Source of the DNA: Streptomyces mirabilis
GTDB taxonomy: Bacteria > Actinomycetota > Actinomycetes > Streptomycetales > Streptomycetaceae
Direction of reading: 5' to 3'
Assembly: GCF_039503195.1 (NCBI RefSeq)
Contig: NZ_JBCJKP010000001.1
Coordinates: forward strand, 5,642,001 to 5,706,000
Length of the DNA stretch: 64,000 nt
Shown: positions 35,391 through 43,619 of the stretch, one piece after another
Layout: every line of letters starts with the position of its first letter
Position numbering within the stretch: position 1 is the stretch's first letter
Translations under genes and position numbers: made by a program
Notes under the pieces: generated by a model
What the model was told of the DNA's origin: nothing
Database searches by the model: none
The model's input: the letters and a program-made list of their open reading frames with translations, nothing else

Positions 35391-36113
35391 TCACCCCAGC
35401 CCCCACAAGCCCTTCCCCAACGTGGTGAGCCCACCGATCAACGCCAGCAACAGCACGAGCATCCGCGCCCGCTGCTCCGGCACCCGTTCGGCAAGCACCC
35501 TCCCGATCGAGGCCCCCACCACCATCCCCGTCACCACGACCCCCCACCGTGTCGGCCCAAGATGCGGAACGCCGTTCGAGGCCACCGAGAAGGCGTTCAC
35601 CACCACCCCGTAGAACAGCGCGTTCGGCACGAACTCCCGTACCGTCCACCCCGCGTTGAGCGCGTACAGGGAGACCGGCGGACCCCCCACCCCCGCCGCG
35701 GAGTTCATGAACCCGCCCGCCGCCCCCGCGGCCACCGCACCCCGCGTGCCACGCAGCGCGGGCAGCCGGGCGCCCCGCATGACCACGACCACGGCCACCG
35801 TCACCAGCGCGCCCATGAAAACCAACAGCTCGGCCGGCGGCAGCCGCCGTGCGACCCAGCTGCCCACCGGCACGGTGAGCGCCGCCGCCAGGCACAACGG
35901 CACCATCGCGCGTGGCCGCACCCGCCGCCACCCGCCGGCCAGCCCCACGACACAGATCGCCCCGGCGGCGCAGTTCGCGAGGACGACGCCCTCGGCCGGC
36001 CCGAGCAGCAGCACCAGCGCCGGCACGGCGACGAGCGCGAAGCCCATCCCGGTCAGCCACTGCACACAGGACCCCAACAGCACGATCCCGCCCAGCATCA
36101 ACTCACCCGTCAC
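35391..36113 (-). CDS. TSUP (TauE/SafE) family membrane transporter
   Basis: A 240-residue permease with about eight helices in two related halves. Family signs are GIVLLGSCVQWLTGMGFALVAVPAL in the first half and GFMNSAAGVGGPPVSLYALNAGW in the second. Members move sulfite, sulfoacetate or related anions; the substrate here is not clear. Start GTG 36113 gives the first helix directly. It stands alone between broken genes. Confidence 0.88.
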   Translation of the reverse strand: MTGELMLGGIVLLGSCVQWLTGMGFALVAVPALVLLLGPAEGVVLANCAAGAICVVGLAGGWRRVRPRAMVPLCLAAALTVPVGSWVARRLPPAELLVFMGALVTVAVVVVMRGARLPALRGTRGAVAAGAAGGFMNSAAGVGGPPVSLYALNAGWTVREFVPNALFYGVVVNAFSVASNGVPHLGPTRWGVVVTGMVVGASIGRVLAERVPEQRARMLVLLLALIGGLTTLGKGLWGLG

Positions 36114-36306
36114 CCATGCCCCTTACCCCACCGGGCACCCCCACAGGCCCGTCACCACCCCCTCGCACAGGGTGAGTTGGCCGGGAGTTGGATCAGCCCT
36201 GCACGTCCGCTGGACGGCCCCCAACCAGCGCGAGGAGAGCCTGGAGTCGCTCCCGCGGCAAGCGGAGCACCCCCACCGCAAGGACCCCCACCGCACCGGA
36301 GTTCTC

Positions 36307-36824
36307 ATGAAGCGCCGGATACGCAAGCGCGCCGCCGTCATCACCGCCTCCACCCTCGCCGCCGCGACGCCGTGAGCATCGGCATCAGCGCATCGGCCGG
36401 CGCGGTCCCGCAGAAGCCGCCCAGCAAGGAGCGGATCGCCGCGCTGTTCGACGGCTGGAACGCCGCGCTGAGGACCGGCGACCCGGAGAAGGTGGCCGAC
36501 CGCTACGCCTCCGACGCCGTCCTGCTGCCCACCGTCTCCACCAGGATCCGCGACACGCACGCCGAGATCGTCGACTACTTCGAGCACTTCCTCGCGAACA
36601 AGCCGGTCGGCAAGAAGATCGAGACGATCGTCAACGTCCTCGACGAGAACTCCGCCCTCGACACCGGCCTGTACGAGTTCACGCTCACCGACCCGGACAC
36701 CGGCGCCAGGCGCACCGTCGAGGCCCGCTACACGTACGAGTACGAGCCGGCATCAGCGCCATCGTGTTCGCTTCCCGGCGCACCGAGGCCTCGGTGTCGC
36801 CGCGCAGCTGCGAGGTCAGCGTGA
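36307..36824 (+). pseudogene. SgcJ/EcaC-type (SnoaL-like) exported protein, frameshifted and truncated
   Basis: ATG 36307 begins a signal peptide (MKRRIRKRAAVITASTLAAA) that hits TGA at 36373. Reading the next frame gives VSIGISASAGAV, KERIAALFDGWNAALRTGD and DRYASDAVLLPTVSTRIR, a full NTF2-like domain of the SgcJ/EcaC kind. The end is also lost: after YTYEYE (about 36748) the sequence passes into unrelated DNA, so the last strand is missing. Confidence 0.65.
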
Positions 36825-36838
36825 AGGGCGCGCCCGGC

Positions 36839-37503
36839 TCATGATCCGGCAGCTGGAACCCGACCCCCCCGTACGGCCTCGATGGTGATCGCCCCCGCGA
36901 GCTTGCGCCGCAGCGCGGCGACATGGACGTCGAGCGTCTTCGTCGGGCCGAACCAGTTCGCGTCCCAGACGGCTTCCATGATGTGTTCGCGTGACATCAG
37001 CGCGCCCGGCTCCTCGGTGAGGAACGCGAGCAGGTCGTACTCCTTGGGCGCGAGCGCCACCTCGACGCCGTCGAGGCGGACCCGGGCGGCCTTGCGGTCG
37101 ACGGTGAGCCGGGGCCCGTACCGGTCGGGGCCCGCCGACGTCTCCGTACGGGGCCGGACGCGCCGCGTCACCGCCCTTATCCGCGCGGTGACCTCCCGTA
37201 CGCCGAAGGGCTTGGAGACGTAGTCGTCGGCGCCTGTCTCCAGGCCCACCACCCGGTCGGTCTCGTCGCTGCGCGCGCTGATCACGATGATCGGCACGTC
37301 ACCGCGGGTCCGCAGCGCCTTGCAGACGTCGAGGCCGTCGGTGTCGGGCAGGCCGAGATCGAGGAGGACGACGTCGTACGGGCCCTGGTGGGCCAGCGCC
37401 GCGTGGCCGGTCGTCACCCAGTCGACCTGGAAGCCGTAGCGCAGCAGCCCCGACGCAGCGACCCGGCGACCGGCTCATCGTCTTCCACCAGGAGTACGCG
37501 CAC
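36839..37503 (-). pseudogene. OmpR/PhoB response regulator with two frameshifts
   Basis: GTG 37503 starts VRVLLVEDDEPVAGSLRRG, then the frame breaks at a G4 run (about 37453) where G5 would continue LLRYGFQVDWVTTGHAAL. The long middle is intact: LLDLGLPDTDGLDVCKALR with the phospho-acceptor, K in YVSKPFGVRE, and a winged helix. At 36864-36870 a G7 run shifts the end; with six Gs it would read EAVRGVGFQLPDHEP. Downstream, FTLTSQLRGDTEASVRREA (about 36830-36760) may be the start of its lost sensor kinase. Confidence 0.65.
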
Positions 37504-37531
37504 AGCCGAACCTTAGTGCTTGAGAGTTAAG

Positions 37532-37548
37532 ACACGACGGTGTCGTGT
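37532..37548. promoter_or_regulatory. Short palindrome upstream of the broken response regulator
   Basis: ACACGAC-GGT-GTCGTGT is a perfect 7-bp inverted repeat 29 bp upstream of the regulator start. It may be an old operator or a small terminator. Confidence 0.35.
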
Positions 37549-37745
37549 GACACGGGGCACTTTCCGGAGTGGCGGGGCGTGTGGGCGGGCAGGTGCCGCT
37601 CGGAGCGGCCGGAGCAACCCTGCCGAAACCGGTGGATCTGACGACTCCGGTGGACTCCCGGTGGACCTCGACGGTCCGGAGTGATCACGTCGTGAGCGGG
37701 ACATCTCACGATTCGACACTCCGGAAGGGAAATCCGGCCGCTCGT

Positions 37746-37751
37746 TAGACT
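37746..37751 (+). promoter_or_regulatory. Possible ask -10 box
   Basis: TAGACT lies 51 bp before the ask start. No convincing -35 element or lysine/threonine leader peptide was seen. Confidence 0.3.
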
Positions 37752-37801
37752 GAGCCGACCGCAGTTGTGCGGTACAGAGACGGATTGAGCGAGGAGCGCA
37801 C

Positions 37802-39079
37802 GTGGGCCTTGTCGTGCAGAAGTACGGAGGCTCCTCCGTAGCCGATGCCGAGGGCATCAAGCGCGTCGCCAAGCGAATCGTGGAAGCGAAGAAGAACGGC
37901 CACCAGGTGGTCGTGGTCGTTTCCGCGATGGGCGACACGACGGACGAGCTGATCGATCTCGCCGAGCAGGTATCTCCGATGCCCAGCGGACGAGAGTTCG
38001 ACATGCTGCTGACCGCCGGAGAGCGGATCTCCATGGCCCTGCTGGCGATGGCGATCAAAAACCTGGGCCACAGCGCCCAGAGCTTCACCGGCAGCCAGGC
38101 AGGCGTCATCACCGACTCGGTCCACAACAAAGCGCGGATCATCGACGTCACGCCGGGCCGCATCCGGACGGCGCTCGACGAGGGCAACATCGCCATCGTC
38201 GCCGGCTTCCAGGGCGTCTCGCAGGACAAGAAGGACATCACCACGCTCGGGCGCGGTGGGTCCGACACCACGGCCGTCGCGCTCGCCGCGGCGCTGGACG
38301 CCGAGGTCTGCGAGATCTACACCGACGTGGACGGCGTGTTCACCGCCGACCCGCGGGTGGTGAAGAAGGCGAAGAAGATCGACTGGATCTCCTTCGAGGA
38401 CATGCTGGAGCTCGCCGCCTCCGGCTCCAAGGTGCTGCTCCACCGCTGTGTGGAGTACGCCCGCCGCTACAACATCCCGATCCACGTGCGCTCGTCCTTC
38501 AGCGGGCTGCAGGGCACCTGGGTCAGCAGCGCACCGATCAAGCAAGGGGACCAGAAGGTGGAGCAGGCCATCATTTCCGGTGTCGCTCACGACACCTCCG
38601 AGGCCAAGGTCACGGTCGTCGGCGTCCCTGACAAGCCGGGCGAGGCCGCCTCGATCTTCCGTGCCATCGCCGATGCCGAGATCAACATCGACATGGTCGT
38701 GCAGAACGTGTCCGCCGCCTCCACCGGCCTGACGGACATCTCCTTCACCCTCCCCAAGACCGAGGGCCGCAAGGCCATCGACGCCCTGGAGAAGGCGAAG
38801 AACGTGATCGGCTTCGACTCGCTGCGCTACGACGACCAGATCGGCAAGATCTCGCTCGTCGGCGCGGGTATGAAGACGAACCCGGGTGTCACGGCCGGCT
38901 TCTTCGAGGCGCTGTCCGACGCGGGGGTGAACATCGAGCTGATCTCCACCTCCGAGATCCGCATCTCGGTGGTCACGCGTGCCGACGACGTCCCCGAGGC
39001 CGTCCGCGCGGTGCACACCGCCTTCGGACTGGACTCCGACAGCGACGAGGCCGTCGTCTACGGAGGCACCGGACGATGA
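37802..39079 (+). CDS. ask: Aspartate kinase
   Basis: The enzyme phosphorylates aspartate, the entry to lysine, threonine, methionine and diaminopimelate synthesis. The 425-residue chain starts [45 protein letters not shown] and [12 protein letters not shown] follow. Two ACT domains (from about 265) carry feedback control. Start GTG 37802 has GAGGAG upstream. An internal GTG at 38558 probably yields the beta subunit. The asd gene follows closely. Confidence 0.97.
   Translation: MGLVVQKYGGSSVADAEGIKRVAKRIVEAKKNGHQVVVVVSAMGDTTDELIDLAEQVSPMPSGREFDMLLTAGERISMALLAMAIKNLGHSAQSFTGSQAGVITDSVHNKARIIDVTPGRIRTALDEGNIAIVAGFQGVSQDKKDITTLGRGGSDTTAVALAAALDAEVCEIYTDVDGVFTADPRVVKKAKKIDWISFEDMLELAASGSKVLLHRCVEYARRYNIPIHVRSSFSGLQGTWVSSAPIKQGDQKVEQAIISGVAHDTSEAKVTVVGVPDKPGEAASIFRAIADAEINIDMVVQNVSAASTGLTDISFTLPKTEGRKAIDALEKAKNVIGFDSLRYDDQIGKISLVGAGMKTNPGVTAGFFEALSDAGVNIELISTSEIRISVVTRADDVPEAVRAVHTAFGLDSDSDEAVVYGGTGR
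38544..38560 (+). promoter_or_regulatory. Internal ribosome site and GTG start of the aspartate kinase beta subunit
   Basis: AAGGGGA at 38545-38551 precedes GTG 38558 (codon 253). The peptide [19 protein letters not shown] matches the point where Corynebacterium LysC beta begins in frame. The product would be the regulatory ACT part of 173 residues. Confidence 0.6.
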
Positions 39080-39114
39080 CCGTCCTCTCGTACGGCGGCA
39101 CTGGCCGCCGCTGA
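39076..39114 (+). CDS. Twelve-codon ORF linking ask and asd
   Basis: ATG 39076 overlaps the ask stop as ATGA, and its TGA at 39112-39114 overlaps the asd ATG by one base (TGATG). It reads [12 protein letters not shown]. The SYGGTGR part repeats the ask C-terminus VYGGTGR, so it looks like a duplicated end of ask. It could carry ribosomes from ask to asd, which lacks a clear ribosome site. Confidence 0.4.
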   Translation: MTVLSYGGTGRR

Positions 39115-40172
39115 TGACCAGGCCGACAGGACCGACGCTGGCGGTCGTGGGCGCGACCGGGGCCGTCGGCACGGTCATGCTCCAGATCCTGTCCCAGCAC
39201 GCGGACATCTGGGGCGAGATCCGTCTGCTCGCCTCCCCGCGCTCGGCCGGGCGCAAGCTGGCCGTGCGCGGCGAGGAGGTCGAGGTGGTGGCGCTCAGCG
39301 AGGCCGCCTTCGACGGGGTCGACGTCGCGATGTTCGACGTCCCCGACGAGGTGGCCGCGCAGTGGGCGCCGATCGCCGCGGCCAAGGGCGTCATCGTGGT
39401 CGACAACTCGGGCGCCTTCCGGATGGATCCGGACGTGCCGCTGGTCGTCCCCGAGGTGAATCCGCACGCCGCGCGCGTGCGCCCGCGCGGGATCATCTCC
39501 AACCCGAACTGCACCACCCTCTCCATGATCGTGGCGCTCGGCGCGCTGCACGCCGAGTTCGGCCTGCGCGAGCTGGTGGTCTCCTCGTACCAGGCGGTGA
39601 GCGGCGCCGGGCGCGCGGGCGTCGACACCCTGCGCCAGCAGCTGTCCCTCGTCGCCGGTACGGAACTGGGGACCACCCCCGGTGACGTACGTCGGGTCGT
39701 GGGCGACAACACGGGCCCCTTCCCGGAGCCGGTGGCGCTGAACGTCGTCCCGTGGGCCGGGTCGCTGCGCGAGGACGGCTGGTCCTCGGAGGAGATGAAG
39801 GTGCGGGACGAGTCCCGCAAGATCCTCGGGCTGCCGGCCCTGCCCGTGGCCGTGACCTGCGTCCGCGTCCCGGTCGTGACCACGCACTCCCTCACCGTGC
39901 ACGCCCGCTTCGAGGGCAGGGTCACCGTGGCCAAGGCCCGCGAGATCCTGGCCACCGCGCCCGGAGTCGTCCTGTTCGACAACCCGGCCGCCGGCGAGTT
40001 CCCCACCCCCGCGGACGTCGTCGGCACCGACCCGACCTGGGTGGGCCGCGTCCGTCGGGCCCTGGACGACCCGACCGCCCTCGAACTCTTCGTCTGCGGC
40101 GACAACCTCCGCAAGGGCGCCGCCCTCAACACGGCGCAGATCGCGGAACTGGTGGCGGCGGAGCTGTTCTAG
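39114..40172 (+). CDS. asd: Aspartate-semialdehyde dehydrogenase
   Basis: NADPH enzyme that reduces aspartyl phosphate to the semialdehyde. The 352-residue chain starts with the Rossmann motif [13 protein letters not shown]. The active-site cysteine is in [11 protein letters not shown], and [12 protein letters not shown] and [12 protein letters not shown] are conserved. ATG 39114 overlaps the stop of the 12-codon ORF. Cotranscription with ask is the usual actinobacterial arrangement. Confidence 0.96.
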   Translation: MTRPTGPTLAVVGATGAVGTVMLQILSQHADIWGEIRLLASPRSAGRKLAVRGEEVEVVALSEAAFDGVDVAMFDVPDEVAAQWAPIAAAKGVIVVDNSGAFRMDPDVPLVVPEVNPHAARVRPRGIISNPNCTTLSMIVALGALHAEFGLRELVVSSYQAVSGAGRAGVDTLRQQLSLVAGTELGTTPGDVRRVVGDNTGPFPEPVALNVVPWAGSLREDGWSSEEMKVRDESRKILGLPALPVAVTCVRVPVVTTHSLTVHARFEGRVTVAKAREILATAPGVVLFDNPAAGEFPTPADVVGTDPTWVGRVRRALDDPTALELFVCGDNLRKGAALNTAQIAELVAAELF

Positions 40173-40531
40173 ACGGCCGCGTCAGGTGCCCGGCCGGTGG
40201 GTTTCCCTGCCCAGGGTGTCCAGGGGGCAAAATCTCCCTGGCCATGACCGGATTCGTTTGTAGGATCTGTGTCAGTTGTGTGGCCGGAATAATGGTCCGG
40301 ACCACTTGTACAGGACCCGCTTGGCGTTCGAAGATTTCCCTCCCCGTTCTCCGCAACCGCGCGGAGGGCGGGGAGCGTCTTTGCGGTCGCCCTAAACGGG
40401 TGCCCGGGGGCGGCACGGCATAACGGGGCATAGGGGATGAGCTAGTACGCATGAGGGCATTCAATGCACTGCCAGGCGCGCTACCGGTCGCGTCGGCAGG
40501 CGTTCCGGCACATGGTCCGGCGGGCGTTGCG
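40173..40531. other. Gap after asd, possible promoter region of the sigma factor operon
   Basis: With the repeat that follows, over 500 bp lack a recognised gene. A less GC-rich stretch at 40240-40310 holds TTTGTAGGAT and the palindrome GTCCGGAC. A frame starting at ATG 40451 (MRAFNALPGALPVASAG) runs into the repeat and to 40828, overlapping the sigma gene start; its coding status is doubtful. Confidence 0.35.
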
Positions 40532-40675
40532 AGGTGCGTGGGGGCGGGTCTTGTGGAGCGCGTGGGGGCGGGCGTTGTGCGGTGTGTGGGGACAGGCGTC
40601 GTGGGGTGCGTGGGAGCGGGTCCTTCGGCCGGTGTGAGCACGGGTGCTTCGGCCGGTGTGAACCCTGGAGCGAAT
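40532..40675. repeat. Degenerate 24-bp tandem repeat, six units
   Basis: In frame with ATG 40451 it encodes RCVGAGLV, ERVGAGVV, RCVGTGVV, GCVGAGPS, AGVSTGAS, AGVNPGAN. The first four units are closest. It ends 50 bp before the sigma factor start. Confidence 0.7.
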
Positions 40676-40725
40676 GTGATGCCTGTCGCGTACAACCCTG
40701 GCGGGGGTAAGCGTGTCCAACTGGC

Positions 40726-41394
40726 GTGGCAGAGGTTCTCGAATTCACCGCGGTACAGACCAGGGGCACGTCCCTGCGTCCACCCCGCCGACTCCGCAGC
40801 CCCGGCGTGCCCGGCGGCATGCCGGTGATCGCGCCCATGCCCGCAGCGCGGCCCGCCCGCATACCCAGTCAGCGCGACGGCGCTGAAGACAGCATGGCCG
40901 CCGGCACCACGGTCGACCATCTCACCGAGACCTACCGCGCCCACTACCGGTCGCTGCTGGGCCTCGCGGCGCTCCTGCTCGACGACACCGCCTCCTGCGA
41001 GGACGTCGTCCAGGAGGCCTTCATCCGCGTGCACTCGGCGCGCAAACGCGTCCGTGACCCCGAGAAGACGCTCGCGTATCTGCGTCAGACCGTGGTCAAC
41101 CTCTCGCGCTCCGCGCTGCGTCGGCGCATCCTCGGCCTCAAGCTCCTCTCGAAGCCGATGCCCGACATGGCGAGCGCGGAGGAGGGCGCGTACGACCAGT
41201 TGGAGCGCGACGCCCTGATCAAGGCGATGAAGGGGCTGCAGCGCCGCCAGCGCGAGGTTCTCGTCCTGCGCTACTTCGCGGACATGACCGAGGCCCAGGT
41301 CGCCGAGACCCTCGGGATATCGCTCGGGTCGGTCAAGGCGTACGGCTCGCGCGGTATCGCGGCGCTCCGTGTCGCCATGGAGGCCCCGGCATGA
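40726..41394 (+). CDS. SigE-family RNA polymerase sigma factor (ECF)
   Basis: A 222-residue sigma factor. A poorly conserved Arg/Pro-rich start is followed by region 2 at about 62-130 (TYRAHYRSLLGLAALLLDD, EDVVQEAFIRVH, LRQTVVNLSRS) and region 4 at about 160-215 (LQRRQREVLVLRYFADMTEAQVAETLGISLGSVKAYGSRGIAAL). GTG 40726 is provisional: ATG 40894 would give the usual 166-residue form. It is coupled by ATGA to a membrane protein that probably acts as its anti-sigma partner. Confidence 0.88.
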   Translation: MAEVLEFTAVQTRGTSLRPPRRLRSPGVPGGMPVIAPMPAARPARIPSQRDGAEDSMAAGTTVDHLTETYRAHYRSLLGLAALLLDDTASCEDVVQEAFIRVHSARKRVRDPEKTLAYLRQTVVNLSRSALRRRILGLKLLSKPMPDMASAEEGAYDQLERDALIKAMKGLQRRQREVLVLRYFADMTEAQVAETLGISLGSVKAYGSRGIAALRVAMEAPA

Positions 41395-42617
41395 GCCAGC
41401 GACGCGACAACCACGACCGACACGAGCCCTACGAGTGGCATGAGCCGACACACCGGCCCACGCCCGCCGAAGACGAGCAAGAGCACGAGCAGCAAGCTGG
41501 GAACGGAACTGTGAACCACGGCCCCGACGTAAACGGCCCCCACCCGCAGGGCCCGCACGCACTGGGCTCGGACGGGTCCGGTTCGGACGACCTGGGCTCC
41601 GACGGGTTCGGTTCGGGCGGGTTCGGTTCGGACGAGCTGGCGCTGCGCCGGCTGCTGCACCAGGCCGTCCAGGAGATCGAACCCACCGACGGCACGCTGG
41701 AGCACCTGCGTCGTGCGGTCCCCGCACGACGGGCCCGCAAGCGTCAGGCCATCGTCGGCGTGGCCGCCGCCGCGCTCTTCATCGGCACCGCCGTCCCCGC
41801 CCTCGTGCACGTCTCGAACGCCTCCGGGTCGAACGCCGACCCGTCCATAGCGGGCAACAGCTCACAGGCCCAGGGCGGCACCAGCCAGGGCAAGGGCCCC
41901 GACGGCGGCGAGAGTTCCGTGGGCGGCAGCACAGGCACCTCCAAGGACAAGGGCAACGGCAGCCAGACCGGTACGCCCGACAAGGGCAAGGGGGCGAACA
42001 CCGGGTCGGCCACGGGCGGCCCCGACCCCTCGGCCTCGGCCGCGATCTCGCCCGCGTGCACACCGGCGCAGCTCGGCGGAGGCACCAGTACCGTCGGCAC
42101 CCCGGACGCCACCGGCGCGGTCTACGGCTCCTTCACCGTCTCGAACGTCTCCACCACCAGCTGCACCGTCAGCGGCGCGGGCACGCTCGGCACGCTCGCG
42201 CAGGGCGCCGCGGACTCGGCCAAGATCAGCGTGGTGACGCATGTGGCGGGCGACGCGGCCTCCGGGCTGCCCGACCCCACCACGGAGGTCGCCTCGGTGG
42301 TGCTGAAGCCGAGCGCCTCGTACGTCGTGAAGTTCGCCTGGGTGCCCTCGGAGACCTGTCCGACCACTGGCGGCGGTCAGCCCTCGCCGACCCCGACCAC
42401 CACCACGGACGGCGCCCCCAGCACGGGCGGCAGCACCGCCACGGGCACCGGTGGTACCGGCACCTCGACCCAGATGATGACGGAGGACGGCGGATTGGCC
42501 GACGGCAGCGTCACCGTGTCGTACACGGCGGAGACGGGCGCGGCGACGGCCACGACGACCGTGCCCAACGCGTGCGCCGGGACGGTCTACCGGACGGGGA
42601 TGTTGTCGGCGTCCTGA
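41391..42617 (+). CDS. Single-pass membrane protein, probable partner of the sigma factor
   Basis: A 408-residue protein with a His/Glu-rich N-terminus, a short LGSDGFGSGGFGSDELA repeat, a helix LRRLLHQAVQEIEPTDGTLEHLRRAVPARR, one membrane segment at about 122-140, then a long Gly/Ser/Thr-rich stalk and an outer domain (AAISPACTPAQ, FTVSNVSTTSCTVSGAG, YRTGMLSAS). The small inner helical part plus helix and outer domain is a common anti-sigma layout. No zinc HxxxCxxC motif is visible. It overlaps the convergent SURF1 gene by 31 nt. Confidence 0.78.
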   Translation: MSQRRDNHDRHEPYEWHEPTHRPTPAEDEQEHEQQAGNGTVNHGPDVNGPHPQGPHALGSDGSGSDDLGSDGFGSGGFGSDELALRRLLHQAVQEIEPTDGTLEHLRRAVPARRARKRQAIVGVAAAALFIGTAVPALVHVSNASGSNADPSIAGNSSQAQGGTSQGKGPDGGESSVGGSTGTSKDKGNGSQTGTPDKGKGANTGSATGGPDPSASAAISPACTPAQLGGGTSTVGTPDATGAVYGSFTVSNVSTTSCTVSGAGTLGTLAQGAADSAKISVVTHVAGDAASGLPDPTTEVASVVLKPSASYVVKFAWVPSETCPTTGGGQPSPTPTTTTDGAPSTGGSTATGTGGTGTSTQMMTEDGGLADGSVTVSYTAETGAATATTTVPNACAGTVYRTGMLSAS

Positions 42618-43468
42618 GGGGCGCCGGCGGCATCGGCTCGGGCGGTGGCGCCGGCAGTGGTTTCGGCTCGGGCGGTGGCTTCGGTGACCGTGGCTTCTTC
42701 TTCGTCATGCTCGGGGACGAGTCCCAGCTCCGCGTCCCGGGCGAACTCCGCCTCGCGGCGCAGCAGCCGGAACCACATGAAGACCACGAAGCCCGCGAAG
42801 ACGAACCACTCACCGGTGTAACCGAGGTTCTGGAACGCCTTCAGGTCCAGGCCGGTGCCCTGAGGCTCGGTCGCGGGCACCGCACGCATCCCGCTGTCGG
42901 CCTTCGCGAGGGTGATCCAGGCGTCGTACACCTCGTACGGCACGAGGTTCACCAGTGAGGCCGAGCTGATCGCGCCGGTCTGTCCTGCGGGCAGACCCCC
43001 GGCGGCGGTGACGCCGTTCGTCCCCGGGCTCTCGGACGCCTGGAGCGCACCCGTGACGGTGACCTCACCGGTCGGGGCGGCGGGCGCCTTCGCCGGGTCG
43101 GCGCTTCCGGGCAGCCAGCCCCGTACGACGGGCAGTGCCTTGCCGCCGTCGACGCGCAGCAGCGTCAGCACGTAGAACCCGCGCTCGCCGTCGAGCTCGC
43201 GGCCCGGCACGAGGAGCTGCTTGCCGTACCGGCCGGTCGCGGTGGCCTGCTTTCCGGAGGTCTCCGTGCTCACGGGCAGCAGCCGGGCGAGCGGACGGGC
43301 CGCCTCCGTTTTGGCCGCGGCGGCCTGCTCACCGGCCGCGCGGTGGTCCTGCACCCGAGCCTCGAACCGGCTCAACTGCCACGACCCCATGAAGATGCAG
43401 AAGGGGATGGCCAACAGCACGAAGACGTTGATCCCCCACCAGCGGGGCGTCAGCAGGAACCGGTACAC
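42587..43468 (-). CDS. SURF1 family protein (cytochrome oxidase assembly)
   Basis: A 293-residue membrane protein. Helix one (INVFVLLAIPFCIFMGSWQL) is followed by the SURF1 outer domain with GRYGKQLLVPGRELDGERGFYVLTLL and LPVVRGWLPG, and helix two at the end (GEWFVFAGFVVFMWFRLLRRE). A Glu/Ala-rich tail follows. It should help insert heme a into the aa3 oxidase. TACCTT on the minus strand lies six bases before GTG 43468, so the message may be leaderless. Confidence 0.9.
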   Translation of the reverse strand: MYRFLLTPRWWGINVFVLLAIPFCIFMGSWQLSRFEARVQDHRAAGEQAAAAKTEAARPLARLLPVSTETSGKQATATGRYGKQLLVPGRELDGERGFYVLTLLRVDGGKALPVVRGWLPGSADPAKAPAAPTGEVTVTGALQASESPGTNGVTAAGGLPAGQTGAISSASLVNLVPYEVYDAWITLAKADSGMRAVPATEPQGTGLDLKAFQNLGYTGEWFVFAGFVVFMWFRLLRREAEFARDAELGLVPEHDEEEATVTEATARAETTAGATARADAAGAPQDADNIPVR

Positions 43469-43619
43469 GACCTAAAGGTACGGTGCCGCGCGCGACGCCG
43501 GGGCTTCGGGGCCCTCATGCCGGTGCTCTTTCGAAGGTGGTTCGGCGCGTTCGGCGAAGTTATCCACAGGCTGGGGACCTCGTCAGCGCGGGGTCGGTCG
43601 GGCCAGGCACTATGGGGCC

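Noticed and set aside
37504-37801. Lysine riboswitch or threonine leader peptide before ask
   Set aside because: No conserved L-box core or Lys/Thr codon run could be found.
37745-40132. Very long minus-strand open frame (795 codons) opposite ask and asd
   Set aside because: It mirrors two certain genes, has Arg/Gly/Val-rich composition without any domain, and arises from the strong third-position GC bias.
40532-40675. CRISPR-like array
   Set aside because: Degenerate tandem units without spacers.
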